Assembly: GCA_963920765.1 (NCBI GenBank)
Contig: OY987248.1
Coordinates: 21,486,539 to 21,550,538, forward strand
DNA: 64,000 bases
Source: Ulota crispa
Taxonomy: Eukaryota; Streptophyta; Bryopsida; Orthotrichales; Orthotrichaceae
Direction: 5' to 3'
Under the pieces are notes generated by a model. That model was not told where the DNA came from, made no database searches, and saw only the letters and a list, made by a program, of their open reading frames with translations. The position numbers and the translations under genes were made by a program. Positions 44,928 through 56,423 of this stretch are shown in pieces. Position 1 is the stretch's first letter, and each line of letters starts with the position of its first letter.

Positions 44928-45204
44928 AGAAAGGATCAGTTGCATGATTCCACAAATGCTTTTTGTTTTAGGCCTATTGGCAAATATTCATGTTCCTTAC
45001 ATCTTACATTGCAAAGATGAGGTGGTTCCTTTCAAGGCTAGTGCTTTTAGGGTAGCCAACTATGATTACCTTAGTAGCTCGGGATTCAAGAAAGTTATGC
45101 ATGGGATGCTTGGACTTGGAATTCTTGATTATTCCAACTTATTATGCCTAAAAACAAACATATCAATTTTTTTCCTTCAACATCCTAATAAGATGTATCA
45201 TTAA
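44928..45204 (+). pseudogene. Open frame of unknown nature after an S4 element
   Basis: The plus frame starting in the S4 end (ATG at 44884) stays open to TAA at 45204, 106 codons. The part outside the element, about 92 codons, reads with mixed residues (FVLGLLANIHVPYILHCKDE, ANYDYLSSSGFKKVMHGML). GC is slightly higher than the flanks. The family is not recognised. It may be an exon fragment of a host gene; chance is possible. Confidence 0.3.
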
Positions 45205-45486
45205 TTTACAAAAAATATTATATTTCTTATTTCTAAGTTTCTTTAATAATCAAGGGTGAAAGTTGTTTCGTTTATTAATTCCGTGAAAAAAACAATAACC
45301 TCTAATTAACAAGAAATAAAAGAATTGATGGATTTTACTATAGGAAATATTGATGATTTATCCAAATTTGCTTTCTTAAAAGGGTAAAAATCGTCACTAA
45401 TTGTTCAGTGGCCATGGCCAAATTTTAAGTACCCATTTGTTTTTTCCCTTTCCAATAGGAGTTTTTATTTTTTTCTAAATTTTTAA
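45205..45486. other. AT-rich spacer, nothing recognised
   Basis: No frame or repeat of note. Confidence 0.5.
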
Positions 45487-46439
45487 TTAACCCCTAAAGG
45501 ACCAAGCCCTTTTTTCTTTGAAAATCACTGAAAATTGTCATTTTTGGGGGAATGAGTAGAAAGGTAGGAAAAAAAGCTTTTTTGAAAATTCAACCATAAG
45601 ATCTTGCCCAAGACAATGGGAGGTACTTGTGGGAAAAATTTCAACTCATTCTAGAAGCATAGGAGTGAGATAATGACATCTGAAGTGAAAAAAAAAGTTT
45701 TTCCGTGCTGCCCAAAAATTTTAGAAGCCTTTGACGGCTCCTACATCAAAAAAATTGCTCTACTCATAGTTGAGGTTTATTTTTCCCATGTAGTAGACCA
45801 AGTTAGGTAAATGTTGGACAATTTTCAAATGAATTGGAGGTGTGGATCATACTTTGTAAAATCCTACAATGTCATAAGGCCATGAAATTTGCATATACAC
45901 TAGGAAAAATTGTAGAATTTATGTAAAATTCAAAAATATGAATTACTCTGATCCAAATGGTAAAACCAAGGAATCTTAAACTACTACAACTTGGAAAAAA
46001 ACAGTAAAAAAATAAATACACAAAGAGCTCAAAGAAAGAAAGCAACAAATTTTACAAGGGGGAAAAAGAATGGAGGTTTGGGTGTCCCATACTTACCTGC
46101 AAACTAAAACTTCTCATAACTTTCATCTCATCAATTGGAATTGAATGATTCAAAGATTTCCACATTTGTATAAATCTAAAGAACCAATTTCAGATTTTAT
46201 GTTAAAAAAATGCAAGTTTGATTTTTTTTTGGGTTGCCCGCTCTCCCCCTTTTTCAGATATTCATACATAACTTCTTCCATAAGTGTTGGAATAAAGAAA
46301 AAGTTAGATGCCCACGTAGATATTTGAATTTCCCACCTTCCATAAAAGATTCAAAAAATCACAAAAAGTAGATTAGCTATAGGTACTTGCCCGAAATCCA
46401 TTTGTCCTCCAAGGGGACAGTTGGTCCTTTAGGGGTTAA
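45487..46439 (+). mobile_element. piggyBac-like MITE, subfamily S1a
   Basis: TTAACCCCTAAAGGACCAAG to TTGGTCCTTTAGGGGTTAA (TTAA 46436-46439), with the CTCCAAGGGGACAG hairpin inside the right end. It is a well-preserved reference copy for S1a, 953 bp. Confidence 0.9.
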
Positions 46440-46502
46440 AAACATATGCGTTCTTAAAATTGTACTACTTGAAAGCTCATCATTGAAGGAAACTAAATAT
46501 AT

Positions 46503-47441
46503 TTAACCTCTAAAGGCCCATTGTCCCCTCAAGGGACAAATGGGATTTTGGGCAAGTACCTATGGCTAAACTACTTTGCGTGATTTTCTGAAACTTTTAT
46601 TCAAGGTGGGGAATGTGAAGACCTATGTGGGGGTATAATTTTTTCTCCATTCTGAAAATTATTGAAGAAGTTATGCATGAATAACTGGAAAATAGGGGAG
46701 AACTAGACAAAAAATAAATAAATAAATAAAATTTTGAAATTGGTTCTTTATATTTTATGTATTTGGGAAGCTTTGAATCATTCAATTTTGATCGATGAGA
46801 TGAAAGTTATGAGAAATTTTAGTTTGCGGGTAGGTATGGGACTCCCAAACCTCCATTCTTTCCCCCCCTTGTAAAACTTTTTGCTTTACTTTTTTGAGCT
46901 CTTTGTGTTTTTTTTTTTTTTTGACTTTTTTTTTGCAAGTTGTAATAGACTAAGATTCCTTGGTTTTCACCATTTGGATCAAAGTAATTTAGGTTTTTGA
47001 ATTTTACATAAATCCTCCAATTTTGCCTAGTGTATATGCAAATTTCATGACCTTATGACATTGCAGGATTTTACAAAGTATGATCCACACCTCTGTTTAA
47101 TTTGAAAATTCTCCCACATTTACCTAACTTGGTCTTCTACATGGGAAAAATAAACCTCAACTTTGCGTAGAGCAATTTTTTTGATATAGGAGCCGTCAAA
47201 GGCTTCTAAAATTTTTGGGCAGCACGGAAAAACTTTTTTTTTCTCTTCTTATAGGAATATCTCACTCCTCACCTTCTAGAATGAGCTAGTTTTTTTGCAT
47301 AAGTACCTCCCATTGTCTAGGGGAAGATCTTACAGTTGGATTTCCAAAAAACAAACAAAAATTACATTTCTCCTCACTCCCCCAAAAGTCACAGTTTTGA
47401 GTGATTTTCACAAAAAATGGGCTTGGGCCTTGAGGGGTTAA
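46503..47441 (-). mobile_element. piggyBac-like MITE, subfamily S1a
   Basis: TTAACCTCTAAAGGCCCATT with GTCCCCTCAAGGGAC on the left; GGGCCTTGAGGGGTTAA (TTAA 47438-47441) on the right. Reverse orientation of 45487-46439. The right terminus has the CTCAAGG variant seen at 28200-28856. Confidence 0.9.
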
Positions 47442-48397
47442 GAAGAACTAAAAATGTTTTTTGTTTTGCTTATGAAACTTATGAAATGGGAGGTACATTC
47501 TTTATTTTTGTAAGAAAAGTGTTCCATTTCTTCCAAAACAAAATAGAATTTCTGACTTTTGAATTTGTTCATCAAATCTTCATATAGTGAGTTAGTCACT
47601 AACAATACAAAGGTGAAAATTTAGTTGTAAGAAAGTTTAATAACACCATAACTTTTGCATTTTGTCTACGTCTTCCAAACTAGTTTTAATTTGTATAGAT
47701 AGATAAAGAAGACTTGTTCTAAAAATTTGTGAAAACTTTCCTCGAATCATGGTTATTGGAGTTTGTTCAAAATCATCAATAGTAAAAAAGAAAATGAAAA
47801 TGTGGATATCTTGAATTGATACTGTGTTTATTTCACTAATAATTATGTGAATTTGTAGCTATGACCTTCTACACTACTACTATAGAGGTACGCGCTTTGC
47901 GCAAATGCAATCTTATTTCCAATTCCACATCCAAAGCATACAAGGGAGCCAAAATACATTTGCTACTTCATCAACTACAATCTAACATTAACGCAATGTA
48001 CCTACAAAAAAACAATAGCTTCAACAATACAGTTAACTTGTCTGTATAGAGTCTCAATTAAAACTAACATAAACTATCCTACTTCTTGAGCCAATCCTCA
48101 AACTAAAAATTCAACTCCTTGCTGTGATTGCCTGGTATTAAAAAAAAAAGAATATCATCATTATAGCAACCGGATTGTAAGAGCTAGGCTACAATCTTGA
48201 GGTGATTTTTTTAAATCTTTACTTTTATCAGTGTTTTTTTTCTTGATGCTGGAAACAAATTCTTTTAGATGGCCTAACTACACAACAACGTAGGCAGGTG
48301 ATACCAATTTTGTGAGGCCAATCCACATGACATGCAAAATACATAGAGTGTCTTTTTTTTCTTGGTTTATGAAATTTGAATTTCTTGACAATAGTGA
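47442..48397. other. AT-rich stretch, nothing recognised
   Basis: About 950 bp. A 62-codon frame at 47861-48049 has no domain. No repeat recognised. Confidence 0.5.
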
Positions 48398-48821
48398 TTA
48401 ACCCCTAAATCCCTGAGTGTCCCCTCGGGGACAAATGAGATTTCGGGCATGTACCTATGACTAAACTACTTTGTGTGATTTTTTGAAACTCTTATGGAAG
48501 ATGAGGAATTCAAAGATCCGTGTGCACATCTAATTTTTTTTTCATTCTGACATTTTTTGAAGAAGTGTAAAATGAATTTCTGAATTTTTTTTGGAGATGG
48601 GGCTACCCAGACTGCCCCATCTCCAAAAAAAATTCAGAAATTCATTTTACACTTCTTCAAAAAATGTCAGAATGAAAAAAAAAATTAGATGTGCACACGG
48701 ATCTTCGAATTCCCCATCTTCCATGAGAGTTTCAAAAAATCACAAAATGTAGTTTAGTCATAGGTACATGCCCGAAATCTCATTTGTCCCCCTAAGGGAC
48801 ACTCAAGAATTTAGGGGTTAA
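48398..48821. mobile_element. piggyBac-like foldback (424 bp), nearly perfect hairpin
   Basis: TTAACCCCTAAATCCCTGAG (48398) to AAGAATTTAGGGGTTAA (48821). Both arms are the hairpin side of S1 and pair over about 200 bp with few differences, closing at TGGGGCTACCCAGACTGCCCC near 48605. It shares its right TTAA with the next copy. Confidence 0.9.
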
Positions 48822-49726
48822 CCCCTAAAGGATCAAGCTCCTTTTTCTAACAACATAGCAATTTTGGGTAAGTACATGTGATTGGAGATTTTCATGTTTT
48901 AGGCTAAAATTCTAATAGAATCTGGGAACAAGGTTTATCTTTCATGTGCACTAAATTTCATGACATTTGGAATTATGAATAAGATAATATGACCTAATAT
49001 GTTGTTTTTTCACTTGGAGGGCAGCTTGGGTAGATTTTTAAAAAGTACTTTTTTTAGAAACAAAATTTCAAAGTTGCTTTAGGAGATTTATGTGAACATG
49101 GAAAGCATTGAATCATTCTGTTTTGATCCATGAGATGAGAGTTATGAGGAGTTTTTGTTTGTGGGCAATTATGGATTTTCTACTTTAAAATAAACTTTGG
49201 AGTCCTTTATTTTACCCAATTTTCAATATTTTTGAAAAAAAAACTAAACCCAAGGATGTACATTGTTTATTACAACATTAATTACAACCATTGGGATTGG
49301 CATTTTTTTCCATAATTAAATTCTTAACAATTTTGTGTTTTGAATCATTCTCTACCTTTTTTTACTTCCTATTTTTTTTCCCATGTGTTGTGTAGTTGCA
49401 AATGATTTGAAACTTTATTGATATGTACCCTACTTAGGTGGAATAAGGATTCTAGGGAAGAACCACCCACATGGCCTTTTTTCCTTAGGAATTTCACCTT
49501 CTAAAGAGTAGTTGCCCAATTTTTCACAAGATATTTCTAAATATTCAAACCAATCCAGGGGGAAGACTCTGAAATTTTTTCCACGCCTTTTAAAACTATT
49601 CTACTACAAGATTCTATGGTTAGATTTGCATAAAAATGTTTTTATTTTCAAATTTGATTGATGCTCTAAAAATGGCAGTTTTGAAGAGTTTTTGGTGAAA
49701 TAGTTGCTTGGTCCTTTAGGGGTTAA
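48818..49726. mobile_element. piggyBac-like MITE, subfamily S5
   Basis: TTAACCCCTAAAGGATCAAG (48818) to TTGGTCCTTTAGGGGTTAA (TTAA 49723-49726). The body matches 56424-57496 (TTTTGGGTAAGTAC, CACTAAATTTCATGA, ACCACCCACATGGCC). Confidence 0.9.
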
Positions 49727-50312
49727 AGAAGAGTACTTGCTTTGTTGTTGCCGTGTTATCTTTCATGTGCAAATTGGTTTACCTAAAGCATGCCTAAATG
49801 AAGAAAAATGAACTCCTCAATTGTTATTTCTCAACTCTAATAGCCACTTTCTCAAATTAGCAAATGACATACGCTCACTTTTTATTTTCTTTTGTTGGAG
49901 TAAATTATCCTAAGGTTGCTCCTTTCCCAAACTTTGTTGATGCCGTTATCCACAACCTAAAGTCATTGTTTCCGTCATGTTAGAATTGTAATCTAATAAT
50001 CACAAAATAAACAACTAAACTTTATACACTCCCCTCCTGCTTAGAATCCGATATGTTTTGCAGTCGCAGTTCAAGCTTACGGTCTATCACGACATGGATT
50101 ACACTCTCATTCAACACAATGTCCATAAATTTTCTTGTCTCAAAAGCGTTCTTCCACTGTAAGTCACTGCAAAACGTTTGGTACATTGAAAGCAGTATAT
50201 GTGGTATCAAGCTGTGGTGCTTTTATGGTTGAGGTGGATTTTCTTAGTTTTGATGCGTTTGGTGTTTCTTCTTATGCTCATGATAAGACCACTTGAGAAA
50301 AAGATCAATCAA

Positions 50313-50402
50313 TTTGTATGAAGGAAGCTCAAAGATTTGTATGAAGGAAGCTCAAGGATTTGTATGAAGGAAGCTCAAAGATTTGTATAAAGGAAGCTCA
50401 AC
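50313..50402. repeat. 23-bp tandem repeat, four copies
   Basis: The unit TTTGTATGAAGGAAGCTCAA plus AGA starts at 50313, 50336, 50359 and 50382, with one or two changes among copies. Confidence 0.9.
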
Positions 50403-50549
50403 AACCTCAATACTAGGTTTTCTAGGGATTATTGACCTTCCATAGTTCAATTTTTTTAAAAGATTCTAGAAAAGGACATGGAGTGAGTGCCTCCCGCTTA
50501 GTAGTATAGATGAGATGGTACTCATAATCATTTACATAGAAAATATAGT

Positions 50550-50625
50550 ATACATATATATATATATACATATATATACATACATACATATAGACATATA
50601 CATATATACATATATACATATGAAT
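50550..50625. repeat. TA/CATA microsatellite
   Basis: Alternating ATATAC, ATACAT and TATATA units. Confidence 0.9.
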
Positions 50626-51122
50626 GTTTGAAACATAGATTTTGAATAATTATGATCTTTTCACAAATCACCTCAAAAAACATTTTAAATCAAGATGTAC
50701 TAAAACAATTTTTTTTGTTGAATGGTTCATATATTAATAGTGAATTCCAACATTGAAAAATGGCCTTATTCATGCATGTTATATGGAAGGGTTGCCATTT
50801 GACTTGGTGTTGAATGATTTGTAACCCACATGATGGTTTAACATGGCTTAGAGTAGTTTTGTAGAATATGATGTCTTCAAAAAACTTTGGATGAATCGAC
50901 CTTGACAGTAAAGCAACCTGTGGCTCCAAATTATAGGTGAATAAACTATCTTGGCTTGACATTCTTATCAACTTAATAATACAGCACCTTCACTGCTATT
51001 CAAACTATATATCATTATACAAAAGAAGGATCCAAGAATGCAAGCCCATAAAAAAATCTCAAAGCTTGACCAAATGGTTGTGTGACCATACGTCCGTATC
51101 CAAGCAAAAGCATAACACAAAG

Positions 51123-51254
51123 CACTACAAGGCAACCATGGTCAAATCTACAGAAAAGTTGGCAAAGATTATGACCTAATTTATAGTATACAGTAGATTA
51201 AGTCATAATTTTTGTCAAATTTTTGGTAGATTCGACCATGGTTTCTTTGAGTTG
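51123..51254. mobile_element. CACTA-type MITE, diverged copy
   Basis: It starts CACTACAAGGCAACCATGG and ends CCATGGTTTCTTTGAGTTG. The interior hairpin (GACCTAATTTATAGTATAC...GATTAAGTCATAA) matches 19999-20128. The right terminus has lost GTAGTG, so it is an old copy. No duplication visible. Confidence 0.75.
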
Positions 51255-51255
51255 C

Positions 51256-51777
51256 TTAACCCCTAAGCGCACAATCAATCATTTTTTGGTTGCTACCCAA
51301 GACAAAAAATATTTTTTTTCAAATTTTTTTTGTAATAGAAAATCAAGTCTACTCTCCAACTTAATTTGAATCGTGTCAATCCAAGTCAAACTCTACCAAG
51401 GAGAATTTTTCAAAGACAAACATTTCAATATTTGCTAGTGTTGTAAAATTTACTATGTCAAGAAACTAATGTTGTTCTCTCCTTTCAAAAGATTTCATTT
51501 TTGAAGTTTAGGATAAAATGTCTATTTTTAACCAATCATACCAATTTTTAAAATCTATGAGTAAAATTTGTGATTTTGGTGAATATTAAATGGTAAATGC
51601 TTCCATATTCATTACATAAAAATTCAAAGCTTTTCTTGAGTGTTTGACCTTATGGACAATTACTAAACATTATGATTCTTATTTCTCTTTTGAAGCAAAC
51701 TTCATCAAAGTTACAAAAGTACCATTTTATAACACATCTACATTTTGCCCTTACCCCCTTGGGCCTTTAGGGGTTAA
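51256..51777. mobile_element. piggyBac-like MITE, subfamily S3, complete copy
   Basis: TTAACCCCTAAGCGCACAATC (51256) to CCCTTGGGCCTTTAGGGGTTAA (TTAA 51774-51777), 522 bp. Its partner is nested at 22194-22730. Confidence 0.9.
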
Positions 51778-51881
51778 GCATATCAATCACAAGACTTGAC
51801 TTGGTGAAAATGCAATACCAAAAAATTCTCCACACTTAAAACTCTAAGCAACAAATTGCCTTCTTACCAAAGTCAATTCAC

Positions 51882-52807
51882 TTAACTCCTAAAGGACCAA
51901 TTGTCCCCTCCGAGGGCAAATGGATTTTGGGCATGTATCTACAGCTAAACTTGTTTTTGTTATTTTTTGAAACTTTTATTGAAGATGGGGAGTTCAAAGA
52001 CCTACGCAGTCATCTAATTTTCTCTTCATTTTGACATTCAACAAAGAAGTTATGCAAGAATTTATCAAAACCAGGGGATAAGGGGCAGTTTGGGCAGGGC
52101 CACTCCTTTGTAAGTGGATGTTGACTCCAAAGAGGGTCAACCATTACACGCACAAGGTGTGGACACTTGGGCAAAGGGGAGTGGAGTGGAAGGGGCCCTC
52201 CTTGGGAAACTCCCAATACTCCATTCATTTTGCCCCTTGTAAAATTTGGTACACTAATTTCTTGAGCGACTTGTGTTTTTTATTTTTACTTATTTTTTCC
52301 AAGTTGTAGTAGACTAAGATTCTGTGGTTTTTTGCCATCTAGATTAAAGTAATTCAGGTTTCTAAGTTTTACATATATCCTCCAATTTTGTTTAGTATAT
52401 TTGTAAATTTCATGACCTTCCGGCATTCAAAGATTTTTTGAAGCATGTTACACACCTCCAATTCATTAAAAAATTCTCCCACACACACTTAACTTGGTCT
52501 TCTACATGGAGCAATTGAACCTCAATTTTGTGTAGAGCAATTTTTTTGCTATAAGAGTGATCAAAAGCTTTTGAATTTTTGAACAAAGGAAGTTTTTTTC
52601 TTCTTCACTTCAAATATCAATATCTTACTCATTTTTAATTTAAAATGAGCTATTTTTTTCCACGAGTACCTCCCATAGTCTGGGAAAAGACCCTTCGGTT
52701 GGATTTCTAAAAGAAACTAATTGAACCTATCTTTCTACTTTGTCCCACAAAAGTAGCAGTTTTGAATGACTTTCATAGATCAAAGGGCTTGGTCCTTTAG
52801 GTGTTAA
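51882..52807 (-). mobile_element. piggyBac-like MITE, subfamily S1a
   Basis: TTAACTCCTAAAGGACCAATT with GTCCCCTCCGAGGGC, to GGTCCTTTAGGTGTTAA (TTAA 52804-52807). A GC-richer insert-like patch at 52080-52215 carries a 72-codon frame that lies in both element and patch and is not gene-like. Confidence 0.85.
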
Positions 52808-53022
52808 AGTTCTAGAATGAATTAAAAACTAAGAAATGCCAAGTAAAAACCACATGAGCTAGAAACATTTATTCAAGAGATAATTGGTGGATGATTTCAT
52901 CCATTTTTCCACATGTTCCCTTTTGAGTAAAAGTGAGAAAGAGCCTAGGTGGGTGGCAGGCCAAGCGAAGAAGCTTACAAGAGAGAAGAGAAGTAGAGCA
53001 AAGGAGGACAAAGGAAAATGAA

Positions 53023-53650
53023 CAGTCGGATACAATAAACTTACAAATTTTTTTGCAGTAAAACTTCAGCCAACTTCAGGAATTTTTGAAGGCTATAACT
53101 TCTTCAAATTTGTCTGTTTTTGAAACCAAATATTGTGTTGGAACATTGCTGAAAGGTACTACTTGATTTGATATTAAAAAAATCTTAAAAGTTATAAATG
53201 ATGAAAAAATTGGGCTGCTTCCTATGTAGTGTACTTCCACCTCTTGCCAAAATCACTGCTTGAATTTGATTGAGCTATGCCACCACTAACGGCCAAAGAA
53301 CAAGCAAGAAATGATACACATCATTCAAAGAGTATGGGATGAGGTATCCATGGAGCAACTAAAAACTCTTATTGCAAGTATGCCCAATCAATTCAAGCGG
53401 TGATTTCTGCAAGAGGAGGAAGTACTAGATGGTAGACACTATATAGGAAGTAGCCAAACTTTTTTTATTGTTTGTAAAATTTCAGATTTTTTTATTATCA
53501 AATCATGTAGTTACCATGCAATGGGATTCCAACGCAATTTATGGTTTCAAAAACGGACAATTTTTGAGGAAGTTACGGCCTCCAGATGTTCCTGAATTTT
53601 TTGTTGCAATTCTCTTGCAAAAAAATTTGTATGATTACTATACCTGACTG
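53023..53650 (+). mobile_element. Tc1/mariner deletion derivative, copy 2 (628 bp)
   Basis: It starts CAGTCGGATACAATAAAC and ends GATTACTATACCTGACTG, followed by TA (53651-53652); the left TA has decayed to AA. It matches 35155-35780 along its whole length, including the long inverted arms (ACTTCAGCCAA; GAAACGGACAATTT-type blocks). Confidence 0.85.
53250..53436 (+). pseudogene. Tc1-like transposase C-terminal remnant, copy 2
   Basis: Plus strand: IIQRVWDEVSMEQLKTLIAS and MPNQ (53321-53391), then, after a one-base slip, VISARGGSTRW with a stop at 53434-53436. Here the Trp of VWDE is intact; in copy 1 it is a stop. A broken SxxxNxIEH-like trace lies upstream (about 53250-53280). The catalytic core is otherwise gone. 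Confidence 0.8.
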
Positions 53651-53652
53651 TA

Positions 53653-53946
53653 CAAGGCAGGGGAGCAACAGCTTTGCACCTTCAGCTCGTAAATGCCAAG
53701 GCGGGTAATTCATCTAGTTCTAGGGGTTCCGTAGCTCCAGTCCAAAAAAAATAGGGGGTTCATATATCCCAAAAAAATGATGAACAAATGGTTGTGAATT
53801 AGTTTTTGAGGTGAATACGCTACGACGACCTTTAGGAGGTTGCCATGGTTTGTTCATGGAGTGACTTGCACATGTTTTTCACAAATCTTATTCACGTGAA
53901 GGATTTTGGTGCTGAACGGCATATTTGAAACCCCCTAATATTGACA
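53653..53946. other. Short mixed-composition spacer
   Basis: No gene or clear repeat. Confidence 0.45.
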
Positions 53947-54775
53947 TTACCCCTAAAGGCCCAAGCCCTTTATTTTGTGAAAGTCACTCAAGAACTGCCA
54001 CTTTTGGGGGAATGAATAGAAAGGTAGGAATTTTCTTATTTTTTGGAAATCCAACTGTAGGATCTTGCCTTGGACTATGGAAGATACTTGTGTGGAAAAA
54101 ATTAGCTCATTCTAGATGTAGAGGAGTGAGATATTGACATCTAAGGTGAAAAAAAAGTTTTTTTCCGTGCTGCCCAAAAAATTTAGATGCCTTTGATGGC
54201 TCTTATGTCAAAAAATTGCTCTACGCAAAGTTGAGGTTTTTTTTCCCATGTAGAAGACCAAGTTAGGTAAGTGTGGGAGAATTTCAAATGAAGTGGAGGT
54301 GTGGACCACACTTTGTAAAATCTTGCAATGTCATAAGGTCATGATATTTGCATATACACTAGGCAAAATTAGAGGACATATGTAAAATCTAGAAATTTAA
54401 ATTATTGTGATCCAAATGGGTGAAAACCAAGGAATCTTAATCTACTACAACTTGGAAAAAAAAGGAAGTCAAAATACAAATACACAAAGAGAACAAAAAA
54501 GTAAAGCACCAAATTTTACAAGGGGAAAAAGGAGTGGAGGTTTGGGAGTCCCATACCTACTTGCAAATTAAAACTTCTCATAACTTTCACCTCATCAATC
54601 AAAATTGAATAATTCAAAGCTTCCCACATATGTAAAAATCAAAAGAACCAATTTCAGGTTTTTATTTTTAAAAAATGTAATTTTTGTTTTGTTTTTAATT
54701 GTTCAATTCTCCCTTTTTTTTAAAGTTATTCATGCATAAACTCTTCAATAAATGTCAGAATGAAAAACAAACAAA

Positions 54776-54811
<36 letters not shown>

Positions 54812-54937
54812 ATGCATATCCTTGAATTGCCCACCTTCCATAAAAGTTTCAAAAAATCACACAAAGTGGTTTAGCTATAAGTACATGCCCAAACCCTACT
54901 TGACCCCCAAAGGACCACTTGGGTTTTTAGGGGTTAA
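53947..54937 (+). mobile_element. piggyBac-like MITE, subfamily S1a
   Basis: It starts TTACCCCTAAAGGCCCAAG, where TTAA has lost one A, and ends TTTTTAGGGGTTAA (TTAA 54934-54937). A run of about 33 A at about 54777-54809 inflates the length. Confidence 0.85.
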
Positions 54938-55134
54938 CAATACTGATAATAAAGTAGGGGGCAATCAATGAAATCTTGAACAACTTTTTGTAGCGTTTAA
55001 AAAGTTAACAAATTTTTGCCAAAACCTTAACTGGAATTGGGACTAGCTACCGTAACACTAAATAAAATGAGTAGAAAAATGGATAAAATCACCAAACCAC
55101 CCCAAACCTATCACCAGTTTTACCAAAATTTGGA

Positions 55135-56064
55135 TTAACCCCTAAAGGACCATGGCCTTTATTTTGTCAAAAGACACTCAAAATTGCCACGTCTATGGCA
55201 AAGAGTAAAAAAGTTTGAAAATCAAGCATTTTGCATATCTGACCGTAGGATCTTGTACTAGACTACTATAAGAATGTGTCATACAAAACTCAAGAACTCT
55301 GACTGCACAGATTGGAAGATATTTGCATTTAAAAAGTAAAAAACAACTTTTTTTGCACCTTGCTTGACTAGAGTTTTTAACTTTGAACATTTTTAACTTA
55401 AAAGTTTTGCACCATAGAGTTTGGAATTCTATTTTTGCATGGTGGGAAATTGAGTTGGGAATCTTGGGAAAAAATTTCAAAAAAGAATACTTAATTTTCA
55501 TTCTTTGAAAAAACATTAGGTAGAAGAAGGTATGAGATTGAACAAAAACTTAAATTGCTAATAACCCTGCAATGGAATTGAAACGCAATAATCCCAATGG
55601 TGAGATTGTTCTAGAAAGCAAACTTCACCCTCTCCAACAATTTTTTTGAAAAAATGTTAAATTTGCATTCAAAAATGAAGTTTATAAGTTATTTTTTCAA
55701 GAAGATGCTTGAGTTGCCCAAAAAACAAGATTGTCCATAACTTTCTCATAACTAGTCCAAATGGAATGAATCAAAGCTTCAGAAGTAGATAAAGATATAA
55801 TGTATGAGAAAAAGAAATTAATTTTTTTTTTTCAAGTTTTTATAAGAATTTTTTTTGCTGCCCCTAGTCCCCAATTTTGTGCTTATTTGGGCATAACTTT
55901 TGCTCCCTAGCATCAATTGGAATAAAAATTAGATTCCCCAAAAGCTAATGTGTTTTTCTATCTTCAAAAAGAGTTTCAAAAAATTAGGACAAAAATTGAG
56001 GCCATAGGTACCTGCCCAAAATCTCATTTGTCCCTTGAAGGGACAATAGTCCTTTAGGGGTTAA
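55135..56064 (+). mobile_element. piggyBac-like MITE, subfamily S2, uninterrupted reference copy
   Basis: TTAACCCCTAAAGGACCATGG (55135) to GTCCTTTAGGGGTTAA (TTAA 56061-56064), with TCCCTTGAAGGGACA inside the right end. It shows the state before insertion for 3599-4867 and 37160-38855. Confidence 0.9.
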
Positions 56065-56423
56065 TAGTACTAATATTAATATATTTTATGGATGAACATA
56101 CACACTTCATTGACCCTATCCATTTCTATCTAGAACTTCCTTACTTGCTTTGCATTGATGGGTGCCTGTTGCGCGACTAAAGAAAAAACTAATTTTAAAC
56201 GCTGGCTTTCTGGCCCCCAATCTTTCCTCCGAGGCTTCCCTTGCAGACGCCATTATGAGGAGAAGCATCTTACACCATGCGCCCGTCTGCAGACTCTGCA
56301 CCCCCTAGCAGCCTAGCTGGCTAGCTTCCTTTCCATGACTAGGCTCGGTATAGCAAAACCTTGAGGGCATCCCAATGCAGCAGTAACATAGGCAGGCAAA
56401 AGCTTGTACAGGACTTTAACCTT
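56065..56423. other. GC-richer spacer
   Basis: 56150-56340 is GC-richer, with a 61-codon minus frame (56116-56301) without a recognised domain. Possible remnant, nothing firm. Confidence 0.35.

Larger units (their letters stand above)
49727..51122. other. AT-rich stretch with simple repeats
   Basis: It holds a 23-bp tandem repeat (50313-50402) and a TA/CA microsatellite (about 50550-50625). The 65-codon frame at 50422-50619 is rich in Y, V, I, M and C because it reads through the microsatellite. No gene seen. Confidence 0.5.

Noticed and set aside
50422-50619. Membrane-like frame rich in Y, V, I and M
   Set aside because: It is a translation of the TA/CATA microsatellite.
55193-55516. 107-codon minus-strand frame
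   Set aside because: It lies in an S2 MITE and is not kept open in the copies at 3599-4867 or 37160-38855.
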